Shown here piece by piece: positions 1 to 9,611 of a stretch of 64,000 nucleotides of DNA. Numbering within the stretch: the first letter of the stretch is position 1; every line of letters begins with the position of its first letter. The stretch is from Aquimarina aquimarini (GTDB lineage Bacteria > Bacteroidota > Bacteroidia > Flavobacteriales > Flavobacteriaceae). The stretch spans positions 62,001-126,000 of the forward strand of contig NZ_OMKE01000010.1 of NCBI RefSeq assembly GCF_900299535.1, written 5' to 3'. Both the position numbers and the translations under genes were made by a program. The notes below the pieces were generated by a model that searched no databases, was not told the origin of the DNA, and was given only the letters and a program-made list of their open reading frames with translations.

Positions 1-777
1 GGTGGACAAATGATTAATAGATATGCAGGAGGAGGAAGAGCTCAGTATACAATATCTAGCGGAACAAAAGTGCAATATGTTTCTTATGCACCTTCAATAT
101 ACTTATACCCGGGACGTTATCGTAGGGTTTCAGGATCAGAAACTCAATTTGCTTTACCAAATACAAATTGCAGTAACTACAATGATTATGAATTTGGAGT
201 TGCAGGAAACTTAAATTCATATATGAGAGCCACTGGAGCTTCAAGTATTAAATCAAATATGAGAAACAGAACAGTATATCAAATGGTTGGTTCTAAGGAT
301 ACAGGAACAAGATTTTTGGATGTGCGTTGTGGAGCTAATTTGCAAGGAAAGAATAGATACCATAGAGCAAGAATTTATACAAACTATGTTAGAAAGTACT
401 ATATGGAAAATGATAATAAAAAGCTATTAGTTGCAAGAGGGTATGGCCATAGTGCAAGTGCTTATAAAGCAGGCAATGTAAGAAAAGTGTTTTTTCCAAG
501 CCGAAACAAGCAGCTTAATAGTGATATTATAGTAAGTAATCAATTTGAAGATCTCAAACTATTTCCAAATCCTGTAGAAAACTTTTTACATATTAAATCA
601 TTTAAAGAAGATTCTGATTTAAAATATTCTATTATGAATACAACTGGAGAGTTAGTGAAAGAAGGAAAATATTCTTCTGAACCTATACCATTACATGATT
701 TAAAATCGGGAATGTACTTTATGCAAGTACGTAATGATGATAAGCAGGTAAGAAAAGCTAAGTTTATCAAACAATAA
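1..777 (+). CDS. T9SS-sorted secreted protein, probable alpha/beta-hydrolase (5' end missing)
   Basis: The frame is open from base 1, so the gene starts outside the window; 258 residues are visible. The last ~80 residues (from LFPNPVENFLHI to KAKFIKQ) are a type IX secretion C-terminal sorting domain, so the protein should be exported and carried across the outer membrane. The upstream part resembles the C-terminal half of lipase/esterase-like alpha/beta-hydrolases. It has a Cys-containing NCSNYNDYEFG segment, a GSKDTGTRFLD segment that could hold the catalytic Asp, and RGYGHSASA with a plausible catalytic His. The nucleophile Ser would lie upstream of the window. The sorting domain is secure; the hydrolase call is inference. 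A repeat element (785-947) and a terminator follow. Confidence 0.72.
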   Translation, partial: GGQMINRYAGGGRAQYTISSGTKVQYVSYAPSIYLYPGRYRRVSGSETQFALPNTNCSNYNDYEFGVAGNLNSYMRATGASSIKSNMRNRTVYQMVGSKDTGTRFLDVRCGANLQGKNRYHRARIYTNYVRKYYMENDNKKLLVARGYGHSASAYKAGNVRKVFFPSRNKQLNSDIIVSNQFEDLKLFPNPVENFLHIKSFKEDSDLKYSIMNTTGELVKEGKYSSEPIPLHDLKSGMYFMQVRNDDKQVRKAKFIKQ

Positions 778-784
778 TATTCTT

Positions 785-947
785 ATACCAGTTATACTTT
801 GAATTTACTGTAAAAAAGAAAATCAGCTATTTTTTGTTTATGTAAAGAAGAAAAAATCAGCATAGCCATAGCTACGATTAATTTTTATTCTGAAGCATAG
901 GCGAAAAAGAGAATTTTATTGCGGTAAATTCAAAGTGTAAATGGTAT
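785..947. repeat. MITE-like inverted-repeat element, long copy
   Basis: A 163-bp element is bounded by ~29-bp imperfect terminal inverted repeats (785-813 and 919-947, 25 of 29 matching). Both begin ATACCA and contain ACTTTGAATTTAC. The same terminal sequence bounds a 54-bp palindromic copy at 41418-41471. The interior has no coding capacity. It may be a non-autonomous transposable element or a dispersed structured repeat. No transposase is in the window. Confidence 0.7.
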
Positions 948-984
948 TATTATTTCTATTTAATAGGATTATTTCAGGTATATG

Positions 985-1019
985 TAAAAAAACCGTTATT
1001 ATATAATAACGGTTTTTTT
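985..1019. terminator. Bidirectional terminator
   Basis: A perfect 24-bp palindrome (991-1014, AACCGTTATTAT and its complement) is flanked by an A-run on the left and a T-run on the right. It can terminate both the upstream plus-strand gene and fumC coming from the right. Confidence 0.85.
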
Positions 1020-1075
1020 GATACTAATTTATGGTTCTTTAGTTTGAGTAACTAAAGAAAGAAATATTTTTAAGA

Positions 1076-2473
1076 CTATTTTAAAACCCCTACCATATCT
1101 TCTGGTTTTACCCATTCGTCAAATTCTTGTTCTGTAACATATCCTAATGCGACAGCTTCATGTTTGAGAGTAGTTCCGTTTTGATGTGCAGTATTGGCAA
1201 TCTCTGCCGCTTTATAATACCCTATTTTTGTATTTAGAGCAGTAACCAGCATCAACGAGTTATTTAATAGTTCAGTAATTCTTTTTTGATTAGGCTCAAT
1301 TCCCTGAGCGCAATGTTCATCAAAAGAAACACAAGCATCACCAATCAATTGTGCACTTTGAAGCAAATTAGAAGCCATTACAGGTTTGAATACATTTAAT
1401 TCAAAATGTCCTTGCATACCCCCCACATTAATCGCTACATCATTACCTAGTATTTGTGCACATACCATAGTCAATGCTTCACATTGAGTAGGGTTTACTT
1501 TACCTGGCATGATTGAACTACCTGGTTCATTTGCAGGAATAATTAATTCACCAATTCCACTTCTTGGTCCAGAAGCCAGCATACGGATATCGTTTCCTAT
1601 TTTGTTTAAGGCAACAGCTATTTGTTTTAAAGCACCGTGGCTTTCTACAAAAGCATCATGTGCAGCAAGTGCTTCAAATTTATTTTCTGCAGTAATAAAA
1701 GGTAAGCTAGTAAACTGAGCGATAAACTCTGATACACGCTTGGCATATCCTTTTGGAGTATTAAGCCCTGTTCCTACAGCAGTTCCTCCTAATGCTAGTT
1801 CTGCCATATGAGGTAACGTATTTTCTAAGGCTTTGAGCCCATGATCTAATTGAGATACATATCCTGATAATTCTTGACCAATAGTAAGAGGAGTAGCATC
1901 CATAAAATGAGTACGTCCTATTTTTACAACATTTTTAAACTCTTCAGATTTTTTCTTTAGAGTATCTCGTAGTTGAGTAATTCCTGGAATAGTAACTTCT
2001 ACTATTTTTTTATAAGCTGCAATATGCATTCCTGTAGGGAATGTATCATTAGAAGATTGAGATTTATTGACATCATCATTTGGTTGTAATGTTTTATCGC
2101 CTTCTCCAATTGTCTTACCAGCTATTTGATGTGCTCTATTGGCAATCACCTCATTCACATTCATATTACTTTGTGTACCAGAACCTGTTTGCCATATTAC
2201 CAAAGGAAATTGATCATCGTGTTTTCCTTCTAGTATTTCCTCACATACCTGTGCAATAAGGTCTCTTTTCTCAATAGGTAAAACACCTAATTCACAATTT
2301 GTATACGCAGCCGCTTTTTTTAGATAAGCAAAACCATATACGATTTCTAATGGCATAGATCCTGCTGCCCCAATTTTAAAATTATTTCTAGAACGCTCTG
2401 TTTGTGCTCCCCAAAGCTTATCAGCAGGTACTTTTACCTCGCCCATCGTATCCTTCTCTATTCTATATTCCAT
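1076..2473 (-). CDS. fumC: Fumarate hydratase, class II
   Basis: Catalyses the reversible hydration of fumarate to L-malate in the TCA cycle, as a cytoplasmic homotetramer. At 465 residues it has the usual length of class II (iron-independent) fumarases. The superfamily signature [11 protein letters not shown] is at about residues 317-327. Other conserved blocks are [14 protein letters not shown] (~95-110), QSSNDTFPT (~138-147) and [12 protein letters not shown] (~188-200). The ATG start gives [16 protein letters not shown], typical of the family. The gene is monocistronic, divergent from the small ORF at 2662, and ends before the shared terminator at 985-1019. Nothing odd is seen. Confidence 0.97.
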   Translation of the reverse strand: MEYRIEKDTMGEVKVPADKLWGAQTERSRNNFKIGAAGSMPLEIVYGFAYLKKAAAYTNCELGVLPIEKRDLIAQVCEEILEGKHDDQFPLVIWQTGSGTQSNMNVNEVIANRAHQIAGKTIGEGDKTLQPNDDVNKSQSSNDTFPTGMHIAAYKKIVEVTIPGITQLRDTLKKKSEEFKNVVKIGRTHFMDATPLTIGQELSGYVSQLDHGLKALENTLPHMAELALGGTAVGTGLNTPKGYAKRVSEFIAQFTSLPFITAENKFEALAAHDAFVESHGALKQIAVALNKIGNDIRMLASGPRSGIGELIIPANEPGSSIMPGKVNPTQCEALTMVCAQILGNDVAINVGGMQGHFELNVFKPVMASNLLQSAQLIGDACVSFDEHCAQGIEPNQKRITELLNNSLMLVTALNTKIGYYKAAEIANTAHQNGTTLKHEAVALGYVTEQEFDEWVKPEDMVGVLK

Positions 2474-2626
2474 TTGGTAAGATGATTTGTTTTTTAAGAG
2501 TGCAAATTTAAAACATTTACCGCACTATTTCTGAATAAAGACGCGACTTTTTGTCTATATAAACCACCAGAGTAAGAGTTTTAAAAATAAATTATATTTC
2601 TGCTATGACATATACATAAGAGTTGT

Positions 2627-2634
2627 TATCTTTG
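2627..2634 (+). promoter_or_regulatory. Possible Bacteroidetes -7 box
   Basis: TATCTTTG fits the TAnnTTTG -7 consensus and lies 28 bases before the ATG at 2662. No convincing TTG -33 element is visible, so the call is tentative. Confidence 0.4.
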
Positions 2635-2661
2635 TCGAAATTTGAAAATTAGAATATCGTT

Positions 2662-2838
2662 ATGTTTGAATTCGATCAGTATCTTGGTTTTTTAGCATTC
2701 TTAACAATCCTTACCATTGGATTTTGGTTAATGATTTTTTTGTTAACTTTTGTAATTCCTTACTGGATTATAGGAGCTAATCTTGAAAACTTTAAATTAA
2801 GAAGAGAAGCAAAACGCAAAGAAAAAGAATTGGTATAA
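2662..2838 (+). CDS. Small single-pass membrane protein, 58 residues
   Basis: ATG to TAA encodes 58 residues. A short acidic N-terminus (MFEFDQYLG) is followed by a long hydrophobic segment (~8-38). The basic, charged tail (LRREAKRKEKELV) predicts a cytoplasmic C-terminus. A putative -7 box lies upstream, and a strong hairpin terminator begins 12 bases after the stop, so this is an isolated transcription unit. The product is not recognised. Support is the promoter-ORF-terminator arrangement and the typical membrane-protein composition. Confidence 0.6.
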   Translation: MFEFDQYLGFLAFLTILTIGFWLMIFLLTFVIPYWIIGANLENFKLRREAKRKEKELV

Positions 2839-2849
2839 CGCCTAGATAT

Positions 2850-2895
2850 AAAACAAAAAAAAAGGAAGTCATTTGACTTCCTTTTTTTTTGTTTT
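2850..2895. terminator. Bidirectional terminator
   Basis: Long near-perfect inverted repeat: GGAAGTCA pairs with TGACTTCC, extended by an A-run and T-run and an AAAAC/GTTTT end. It serves the 58-residue ORF on plus and the outer-membrane protein gene on minus. Confidence 0.85.
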
Positions 2896-2908
2896 ATAAT
2901 TTTCTTTT

Positions 2909-5368
2909 CTATCCTTCAAATTCATTATTCCCATTAAACTCTCTTTGAGAACGTTGCCTTTTCTTTTTCTGATTAAACCTATACGTAAATGACAGGTTAA
3001 AACTACGTTCTCTCCACTGAAATTCATTTTCTGAAATAAAAGTAGGAGTAGTAGAAGTGCTCATTCGTTTTCTAGAGTTAAATACATCACTGATATTAAA
3101 TGTAAGTGATGCTTTTTCTTTGAAAAAATCCTTGCTAAAAGCCAGATTTGTGCTAAAAACAGCTTTGCTTTCATTTTGAGCAGTTTTATTAGGACCTACA
3201 TACATCATATTGGTCTGCCAATTTATTTTGGCGGGTAGTGTTATCTTATTACTTAATCGGGCAAACCAACTGAAGTTTTCTGCATCGAGATTCTCTCCGT
3301 TATGTTCTCCTTGTACACTGTTGTGAAAAGCATTGAAATTACCATTGATTCTCCACTTTCTATTAGGATTATAGGTCAACGTAAATTCAAAACCATATCG
3401 ATCAGAACTACTTAAATTGATAGGATTTCTTTTGATAACAGGGACTTCTGTTCCAGGATTGTTTTCATCTGCTCCTATGATTGCGGTTTCTCCTGTGTCC
3501 TCGGCAACAAAAGTGAATACTTGAGTAGCATGATTATAATAAATAGAAGTATTCAAAGTTACTTTTCCTATTTTATTAAGGTAACCTAAATCAAAGGCAT
3601 TAGAATAGCTAGGGTCGAGATCAGAGTTTCCTTGAAACAAGTTGGTGACGCTAGATCTTGATGGAAAAGGGTTGATAAATCTAGATCTTGGTCTGCGTAA
3701 TCTGCGATTATAACCAAAAGTGATACTTTGTTTTTGTGAAATCTCATATCCTAAATTAATTGTAGGAAATAGGTCGGTATAGTTTTTTTTATTCAGATCA
3801 TTACTTGTTTTTTGATCGATTGTGATTTGGGTATTTTCCATTCTAAGCCCTAAGAGATATGAAAATTGCCCCCATTTACTTCCCCATTGGGAATACACAG
3901 CATTTATATGTTCTTTATAAGCTAGCGCATTTGACAAGTCAGTATTTGTAGTTATAGTATTGTTGTCTTCTAATTGAACGAGGTAATCAGTATCTATTTT
4001 ATTAAAATTACCTCTATATCCTAGTTCAAATTGACTTTCTTTTCCGATAGGAAGTGTGTAATCTGCTTGTAAGAGAATACGATTTTGCTCTTCAAGTGTG
4101 TTAACAATTTCAATAGCAGTTATATTTTCTTGTGTAATTCTGGATCGCTCATCTTCATTGGTGTTTTCTATCTGAAAATCAAATGTTAGTTTTTGTCCAC
4201 TATCATCAAAATCTTTTGTGTAGTTAAGTACGTATTGTTTGGTAATGTCATCCTCAATTTCAGGATCAAAACGAGCGTTCCTACTTAGAGTTTCCCCATT
4301 CATATCTAATTCTGTAATACTATTGCTAGTATTACTAGTATTATCGCCTGAATTGTATAGGAAAGATGTTGTGATAGAAGAAGTATCATTAATATACCAT
4401 TCTACACCTATATTAGAGTTTATACTTTTTCTGATTCTATCAAATTCTCTTTCTTCGTCGATAAAAGTATCAGGATTATCTAGTCCGTTTGAGTCAATGT
4501 TTAGGTATCGTGTTTGAGATAATGAGTTCCCTGGCACTTCTCTATAATTATACCCAGAAGTAGTAAAGAAGTTGAAATCTCCTGTTCGATAATTAAGGTT
4601 ACCAGAAACACCAGCTGTCCAAGGATAGCCACTATTTACAGTAATTGCCCCGTTCATACCTTGTAGTTTGCTTCGTCTTAAGATGATATTTAAGATACCA
4701 GCTGTTCCTTCTGCATCATATCGTGCAGAAGGAGAGGTGATCACTTCAACTCTTTCTATAGATTCTGCGGGTAGTTGTCTCAATGCATCAGTACTATTTA
4801 AACCAACCAAACCAGACGGTTTACCATTGATCAAGATTCTTACATTGTCATTACCTCTCAGCGCTACATTACCTTCTACATCTACAGAGACAGAAGGTAC
4901 ATTATCTAATGCATCGCTTACAGTACCACCACTTACAGTAAGGTCCTTTCCTACATTGTAAATCTTTTTGTCTAATTTGATTTCTACCGTTGTTTTTTCT
5001 GCAATAACAACAACATCATCTAGAGTTTCTGTATCTAATCCTAGTTTGATGGTTCCGAGATTTGTGTTTTTGAATAATTTTTGTTTATGAATAGTTTTCT
5101 TTTTGAAAGAAATAAATTCGATACTTACATCATAGACCCCTGCATTGATTTCTATAGTGAATTTTCCATTTTTATCAGTAATTCCTCCTGTAATAATTTT
5201 TTGTAATCTAGGACTGTAGAATGCTATGGTCGCATATTCTAAAGGCGTGTTTGTGTCCTGATCTAGTACCAAACCAGATACTTGTATAGGTTTGTTTGGA
5301 AAGCCTCTGTCTTGAGAAAAGACAATAAATGTAGAAGAAAGAAATAGGAGAAATAAAAGTTTATTCAT
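2909..5368 (-). CDS. Outer-membrane beta-barrel protein, TonB-receptor-like
   Basis: 819 residues. A signal peptide (~1-18, ending FIVFSQ) is followed by a carboxypeptidase-regulatory-like beta-sandwich (~28-115), as in Bacteroidota TonB-linked proteins. A plug-like domain (~125-235) contains VALRGNDNVRILINGKPSG and ERVEVITSPSARYDAEG. The rest is a large beta-barrel of alternating aromatic strands ending in SFNLSFTYRFNQ. This layout matches the outer membrane beta-barrel family (PF14905 type) rather than a classical SusC. The final ~20 residues (KKKRQRSQREFNGNNEFEG) are a charged tail beyond the last strand. Substrate unknown. It stands alone downstream of arsC, with a strong inverted repeat (5441-5480) in its upstream region. 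Confidence 0.85.
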   Translation of the reverse strand: MNKLLFLLFLSSTFIVFSQDRGFPNKPIQVSGLVLDQDTNTPLEYATIAFYSPRLQKIITGGITDKNGKFTIEINAGVYDVSIEFISFKKKTIHKQKLFKNTNLGTIKLGLDTETLDDVVVIAEKTTVEIKLDKKIYNVGKDLTVSGGTVSDALDNVPSVSVDVEGNVALRGNDNVRILINGKPSGLVGLNSTDALRQLPAESIERVEVITSPSARYDAEGTAGILNIILRRSKLQGMNGAITVNSGYPWTAGVSGNLNYRTGDFNFFTTSGYNYREVPGNSLSQTRYLNIDSNGLDNPDTFIDEEREFDRIRKSINSNIGVEWYINDTSSITTSFLYNSGDNTSNTSNSITELDMNGETLSRNARFDPEIEDDITKQYVLNYTKDFDDSGQKLTFDFQIENTNEDERSRITQENITAIEIVNTLEEQNRILLQADYTLPIGKESQFELGYRGNFNKIDTDYLVQLEDNNTITTNTDLSNALAYKEHINAVYSQWGSKWGQFSYLLGLRMENTQITIDQKTSNDLNKKNYTDLFPTINLGYEISQKQSITFGYNRRLRRPRSRFINPFPSRSSVTNLFQGNSDLDPSYSNAFDLGYLNKIGKVTLNTSIYYNHATQVFTFVAEDTGETAIIGADENNPGTEVPVIKRNPINLSSSDRYGFEFTLTYNPNRKWRINGNFNAFHNSVQGEHNGENLDAENFSWFARLSNKITLPAKINWQTNMMYVGPNKTAQNESKAVFSTNLAFSKDFFKEKASLTFNISDVFNSRKRMSTSTTPTFISENEFQWRERSFNLSFTYRFNQKKKRQRSQREFNGNNEFEG

Positions 5369-5440
5369 GTTTTAGTCATTGAATTGGTGCTAAAAATATC
5401 GAAGCAGATACTAGAAAGCGGTTAATGATTTGTTAAATGT

Positions 5441-5480
5441 AACTAAGCTACAATAGTATAAATTCTATTGTAGCTTAGTT
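5441..5480. repeat. Perfect 16-bp inverted repeat
   Basis: AACTAAGCTACAATAG (5441-5456) and its exact complement (5465-5480) are separated by 8 bases. It lies 73 bases upstream of the outer-membrane protein start and 78 bases after the arsC stop. There is no T-run in either direction, so it is not a standard terminator. It could be an operator, an mRNA-end hairpin or an attenuator. Confidence 0.65.
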
Positions 5481-5558
5481 AGTACATATTTTACTAAGAC
5501 AAGAAAAAACCAAAAAGGTTTAATGAGAAAAGAAATATTTTCTGGAAAAGAAGAAATT

Positions 5559-5900
5559 CTATAAAATATCCAGCACTTTTTCAGGAGGTCTTCCAATAAC
5601 AGCTTTATTGCCTTTTACAACAATTGGTCGCTCAATAAGTTTTGGATTATTGCTAAGTATAGCAATCAACTCAGTATCCGTAAAGTCTTTGCCTTTATAG
5701 TTTTCTTTCCAGATAGCTTCATTTTTTCTTACCAATTCTATAGGAGATATTCCAAGGAGTTTGATAATCTCAGTCAATTCTTCTATAGAAGGAGGGGTTT
5801 GAAGATAATTAACAATGTTGATTTCTTCCTTTTGTTCCTGAACTATAGCAAGGCATCCTCTTGACTTACTACATCTTGAATTATGATAAATTGTAATCAT
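5559..5900 (-). CDS. ArsC/Spx-family arsenate reductase-like protein
   Basis: 113 residues, the full length of glutaredoxin-type ArsC proteins. The N-terminal beta-strand and active-site Cys loop are clear (MITIYHNSRCSKSRG, Cys10), as is the C-terminal RPIVVKGNKAVIGRPPEKVL region, where the family places its substrate-binding Arg and cis-Pro. Known members reduce arsenate with glutathione or glutaredoxin. No arsenic transport genes are nearby, so a general thiol-redox role is as likely. It lies 14 bases after prfB on the same strand and is probably cotranscribed with it. Confidence 0.85.
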   Translation of the reverse strand: MITIYHNSRCSKSRGCLAIVQEQKEEINIVNYLQTPPSIEELTEIIKLLGISPIELVRKNEAIWKENYKGKDFTDTELIAILSNNPKLIERPIVVKGNKAVIGRPPEKVLDIL

Positions 5901-5914
5901 CTTTATTATATGTT

Positions 5915-7013
5915 TTAATCGTCATTTTTTTGTCCCATCATCATAAGAAATGCTTTTAGGAACTGGTCTATATTTCCATCCATTACCGCATCTACATTTC
6001 CTGTTTCTTCTGCGGTTCTTACATCTTTTACTAATTTGTAAGGGTGCATTACATAGTTACGTATTTGTGAGCCCCATTCGATCTTCATTTTAGAAGCTTC
6101 AATTTCATCTCGTTGCGCACGTTGTTTTTGAAGTTCAATCTCGAATAATTGTGATTTAAGCATTTGTAATGCTTTTAACCTGTTTTCTTGTTGTGATCGA
6201 GTGTCTGAGCATGAAATCTGTATACCTGTAGGAAAGTGTGTAAGTTGCACTTTGGTCTCTACTTTATTTACATTTTGTCCTCCAGCTCCACTAGATCTAG
6301 AAGTGATAATTTCATAATCGGCAGGGTTGATATCTATCTCAATGCTATCATCTGCAAGTGGGTATACATATATAGAGGCAAATGAAGTATGTCGTTTGGC
6401 ATTGCTATCAAATGGCGAAATACGAACTAGTCTATGTACTCCATTTTCTCCTTTTAGCCAACCAAAGGCATATTCTCCTTCTATTTCAAGAGTTACCGTT
6501 TTTATACCAGCAACATCACCACCTTGGTAGTTTAGTTCTCTTATTTTGTACCCTTGCTTTTCTGCCCACATTAGATACATACGCATGAGCATGCTTGCCC
6601 AATCACAGCTTTCTGTACCACCAGCACCTGCTGTAATTTGTAAAACAGCACTCATACTATCACCCTCATCACTAAGCATATTCTTAAATTCTAAATCCTC
6701 TATAGATGATTTGGTTTCTTGATAGCGTTCGGTAACTTCAACTTCTGTAGCATCTCCTTCTTTATAAAATTCATAAAGAACTTCAAGGTCATCTACTAGG
6801 GTAACTCCTTTTTCGTAATCAGAAACCCATTTTTTTTCAGCATTTAAGGTACGCATTAACTTTTCGGCTTCTTGAGCGTTATCCCAAAAATTCGGAGCGT
6901 ATGTTTTTTCTTCCTGATTTGTTATCTCTATAAGCTTGGCATCAATGTCAAAGATACCTCCTTAACGCAACCAGGCGCTCTCTAAGATCTTGTAAAGTCT
7001 CAGTATTAATCAT
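5915..7013 (-). CDS. prfB: Peptide chain release factor 2, with programmed +1 frameshift
   Basis: Recognises UAA/UGA stop codons and triggers peptidyl-tRNA hydrolysis. The gene starts at ATG 7013-7011 and reads 21 codons to an in-frame TGA (6950-6948). A +1 shift at CTT-TGA-C then opens the long frame that ends at 5915, giving 365 residues, the same as E. coli RF2. An AGGAGG stretch lies 3 bases before the shift codon, the standard stimulatory Shine-Dalgarno-like element. The product contains the codon-recognition SPF motif (RISPFDSN) and the catalytic GGQ ([14 protein letters not shown]). Taking the first ATG in the long frame (6856) would lose ~50 residues. The shift site is the classic RF2 autoregulation: low RF2 favours the shift. 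Confidence 0.97.
6945..6965 (-). promoter_or_regulatory. prfB: prfB programmed +1 frameshift site
   Basis: Read on minus: AGG AGG TAT CTT TGA C. The slippery CTT precedes the internal TGA, and the purine-rich AGGAGG sits 3 bases upstream. This is the canonical RF2 recoding signal. Confidence 0.95.
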
Positions 7014-7127
7014 AATTTATTTAAATTTTGACAAAAATAAGATTTAACAATTCAGTAAGAAGTAATTTTTACATTATTTTATAGATTTAGGGATTTTATA
7101 AACTCTTCTGTATAAATCACTCACACT

Positions 7128-9542
7128 ATGCGACTATATTTTTTATGCTTATTCTTTGCGATGGGCCATATTTCTTCTGCTCAATTTTTAGAAAAACAAA
7201 AAGAACTTACTTCTTTTGATGGTTATTTTAAATTTCATTACAATCAGGCTAAAGATGAAATCTATTTAGAAGTAGATAAGCTAGATACCGAGTTTTTGTA
7301 TGTACATTCATTGGCTACAGGAGTAGGATCAAATGATATAGGCTTAGATCGAGGGCAGATAGGAAAAGGAGTTGTGGTAAAATTTGAAAAAGCGGGAAAT
7401 AAACTATTATTGATTCAACTTAATCAACGATACCGAGCAGTAACCGATAATACATTAGAAAAAAGGAGTGTAGCACAAGCCTTTGCTAAATCCGTTTTAT
7501 ACGGGTTTCCGATCCTAGAGAATAAACAAGGTACCTATGTCATCAATTTTACTTCTTTTCTATTACAAGATACTCATGGCATAATTGATAAGTTAAAACA
7601 ACAGAAAGAAGGAAATTATACCCTAGATAAAACAAAAAGTAGTTTGAGTTTAGAAAGAACAAAAGCGTTTCCAAAAAATGTAGAGTTTGAGTCTTTGATT
7701 ACTTATAAAGGGGGTGTTACTGGCAAAAATATAGCATCAGTAGTACCCAATGCAAAGCTAATTAGTGTTATTCAGCATCATTCATTTGTAGAATTACCTG
7801 ATGATGGGTATAAAAAGCGAGTTTTTGACCCTAGAAGTGGGGCATTATCTATTTCTTATTTAGATTATGCAACTCCCGTACAAGAAGCCATAAAGAAACG
7901 TTACATCATAAGGCATCGATTAGAAAAAAAGAATCCAGAGCAAGAAATTAGTGAAGCAAAAGAACCTATTATATATTATTTAGATCCAGGTACTCCCGAG
8001 CCGATTCGATCTGCATTATTAGATGGAGCAAAGTGGTGGAATCAAGCGTATGAAGCTATTGGGTTTAAAGATGCTTTTCAGGTCAAGATGTTGCCAGAAG
8101 ATGCAGATCCTATGGATTTAAGGTATAATGTAATACAGTGGGTGCATCGCTCTACAAGAGGATGGAGTTATGGGGCGAGTGTTATAGATCCTAGAACGGG
8201 AGAAATTCTTAAAGGGCATGTAAGCTTAGGAAGTTTGAGAATACGACAGGATTTTTTGATAGCGCAAGCTTTGATGAATCAGCCCTATGCAATGAGTGAT
8301 GAGAACTATCAGCCTATGTTGGATATGGCTTTGGCTCGTATTCGTCAATTATCTGCTCATGAGATAGGACATACAATTGGATTTGCACATAATTTTGCGG
8401 CAAGTACTCATGGTAGAGCTTCTGTAATGGATTACCCGCATCCTACAATAACACTTACAGATGGTAAGATAGATTTATCTAATGCGTATGATACTAAAAT
8501 AGGTGTGTGGGATAAGGTAACGGTAGCATATAGTTACTCTGAATTTGCAAAAGAAGCCAATGAAAAAAAAGAACTTACTTCAATTCTTGATAAAGCATAT
8601 CAATCAGGACTTCGTTTTATTTCTGATAGTGATGCACGACCTCTGGGAGGAGCGCATGAATTAGCACACCTATGGGATAATGGTAGAAGTGCTACAGAAG
8701 AATTAGAAGCTATGTTAAAGATAAGAAAGATCGCGATTCGTAATTTTTCTGTTGATAATATAAAAAGTAATGAACCTTATTCTGTTTTAGAAGATGTTTT
8801 TGTTCCATTGTATTTTTTTCATAGATATCAGACAGAAGCTACCTCAAAACTTATAGGAGGACTGAACTATAATTATGCAGTAAAAGGGGATCAGCAAACT
8901 GTTGTAGAGGTGGTGGATTCCAAAAAACAAAGAAAAGCACTAGAAAAGGTATTAGAAACATTGTCTCCTGAGATTTTAGCAATCCCAAAAGATAAATTAA
9001 AACTATTTCCTCCCAGAGCATATGGATATCAAAGAACAAGAGAATCTTTTAATGGGAAAACAGGAGTTGGTTTTGATGCTTTAAGTGCCGTTTCAACAGC
9101 AAGTGATATGAGCTTGAGACTATTACTACACCCAGAAAGAACATCTAGACTAGTACAACAAAAAAGTTTGGATAAAAATCAATTGGGGCTCTCAGAAATG
9201 TTAGATCAATTGATTACATCTGTTTTTGAGATTGATGTAGAAAACAGATATCATAGTGAGATTCAACATATGGTAAAAAGTAACTTACTAAAACATATGA
9301 TGAACCTGTGTATTACCAAAAAGGCATATTCGCAAGTGAATGCTATTGCCTATGCCAAAATAAATAAGCTGATACCAATACTGAAAAGTAAAACATCAAA
9401 CCCTATTGATGCTATGTATAATAAATATTATCTTGATCAGATTCATGGGTTTATAGAAAGACCAGAAAAGTTTGAAGTATTACCTTCTCCAAAAATTCCT
9501 GATGGCTCCCCCATAGGAAGTTTAAGCTGTGGGCTTTTTTAA
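7128..9542 (+). CDS. Zinc-dependent metalloprotease, DUF5117/DUF4953 type
   Basis: 804 residues with an N-terminal signal peptide (~1-18, ending ISSAQ), so exported. The extended zinc motif HEIGHTIGFAH is at residues 411-421, giving metzincin-type His ligands and a catalytic Glu412. It is preceded by the family's N-terminal beta-rich regions (about 20-230) and followed by a long C-terminal region with an SVMDYPHP segment, consistent with a Met-turn. These large exported proteases are common in Bacteroidota; the substrate is unknown. The gene is isolated: it is divergent from prfB, and the next gene has unrelated content. The ATG start gives a clean signal peptide. Confidence 0.92.
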   Translation: MRLYFLCLFFAMGHISSAQFLEKQKELTSFDGYFKFHYNQAKDEIYLEVDKLDTEFLYVHSLATGVGSNDIGLDRGQIGKGVVVKFEKAGNKLLLIQLNQRYRAVTDNTLEKRSVAQAFAKSVLYGFPILENKQGTYVINFTSFLLQDTHGIIDKLKQQKEGNYTLDKTKSSLSLERTKAFPKNVEFESLITYKGGVTGKNIASVVPNAKLISVIQHHSFVELPDDGYKKRVFDPRSGALSISYLDYATPVQEAIKKRYIIRHRLEKKNPEQEISEAKEPIIYYLDPGTPEPIRSALLDGAKWWNQAYEAIGFKDAFQVKMLPEDADPMDLRYNVIQWVHRSTRGWSYGASVIDPRTGEILKGHVSLGSLRIRQDFLIAQALMNQPYAMSDENYQPMLDMALARIRQLSAHEIGHTIGFAHNFAASTHGRASVMDYPHPTITLTDGKIDLSNAYDTKIGVWDKVTVAYSYSEFAKEANEKKELTSILDKAYQSGLRFISDSDARPLGGAHELAHLWDNGRSATEELEAMLKIRKIAIRNFSVDNIKSNEPYSVLEDVFVPLYFFHRYQTEATSKLIGGLNYNYAVKGDQQTVVEVVDSKKQRKALEKVLETLSPEILAIPKDKLKLFPPRAYGYQRTRESFNGKTGVGFDALSAVSTASDMSLRLLLHPERTSRLVQQKSLDKNQLGLSEMLDQLITSVFEIDVENRYHSEIQHMVKSNLLKHMMNLCITKKAYSQVNAIAYAKINKLIPILKSKTSNPIDAMYNKYYLDQIHGFIERPEKFEVLPSPKIPDGSPIGSLSCGLF

Positions 9543-9611
9543 TAGATTAAATAAAAAATGTGTTAAATACTAACAGATATATTAAAGGTTGTAGCCAATA
9601 AATAAAAAAAA

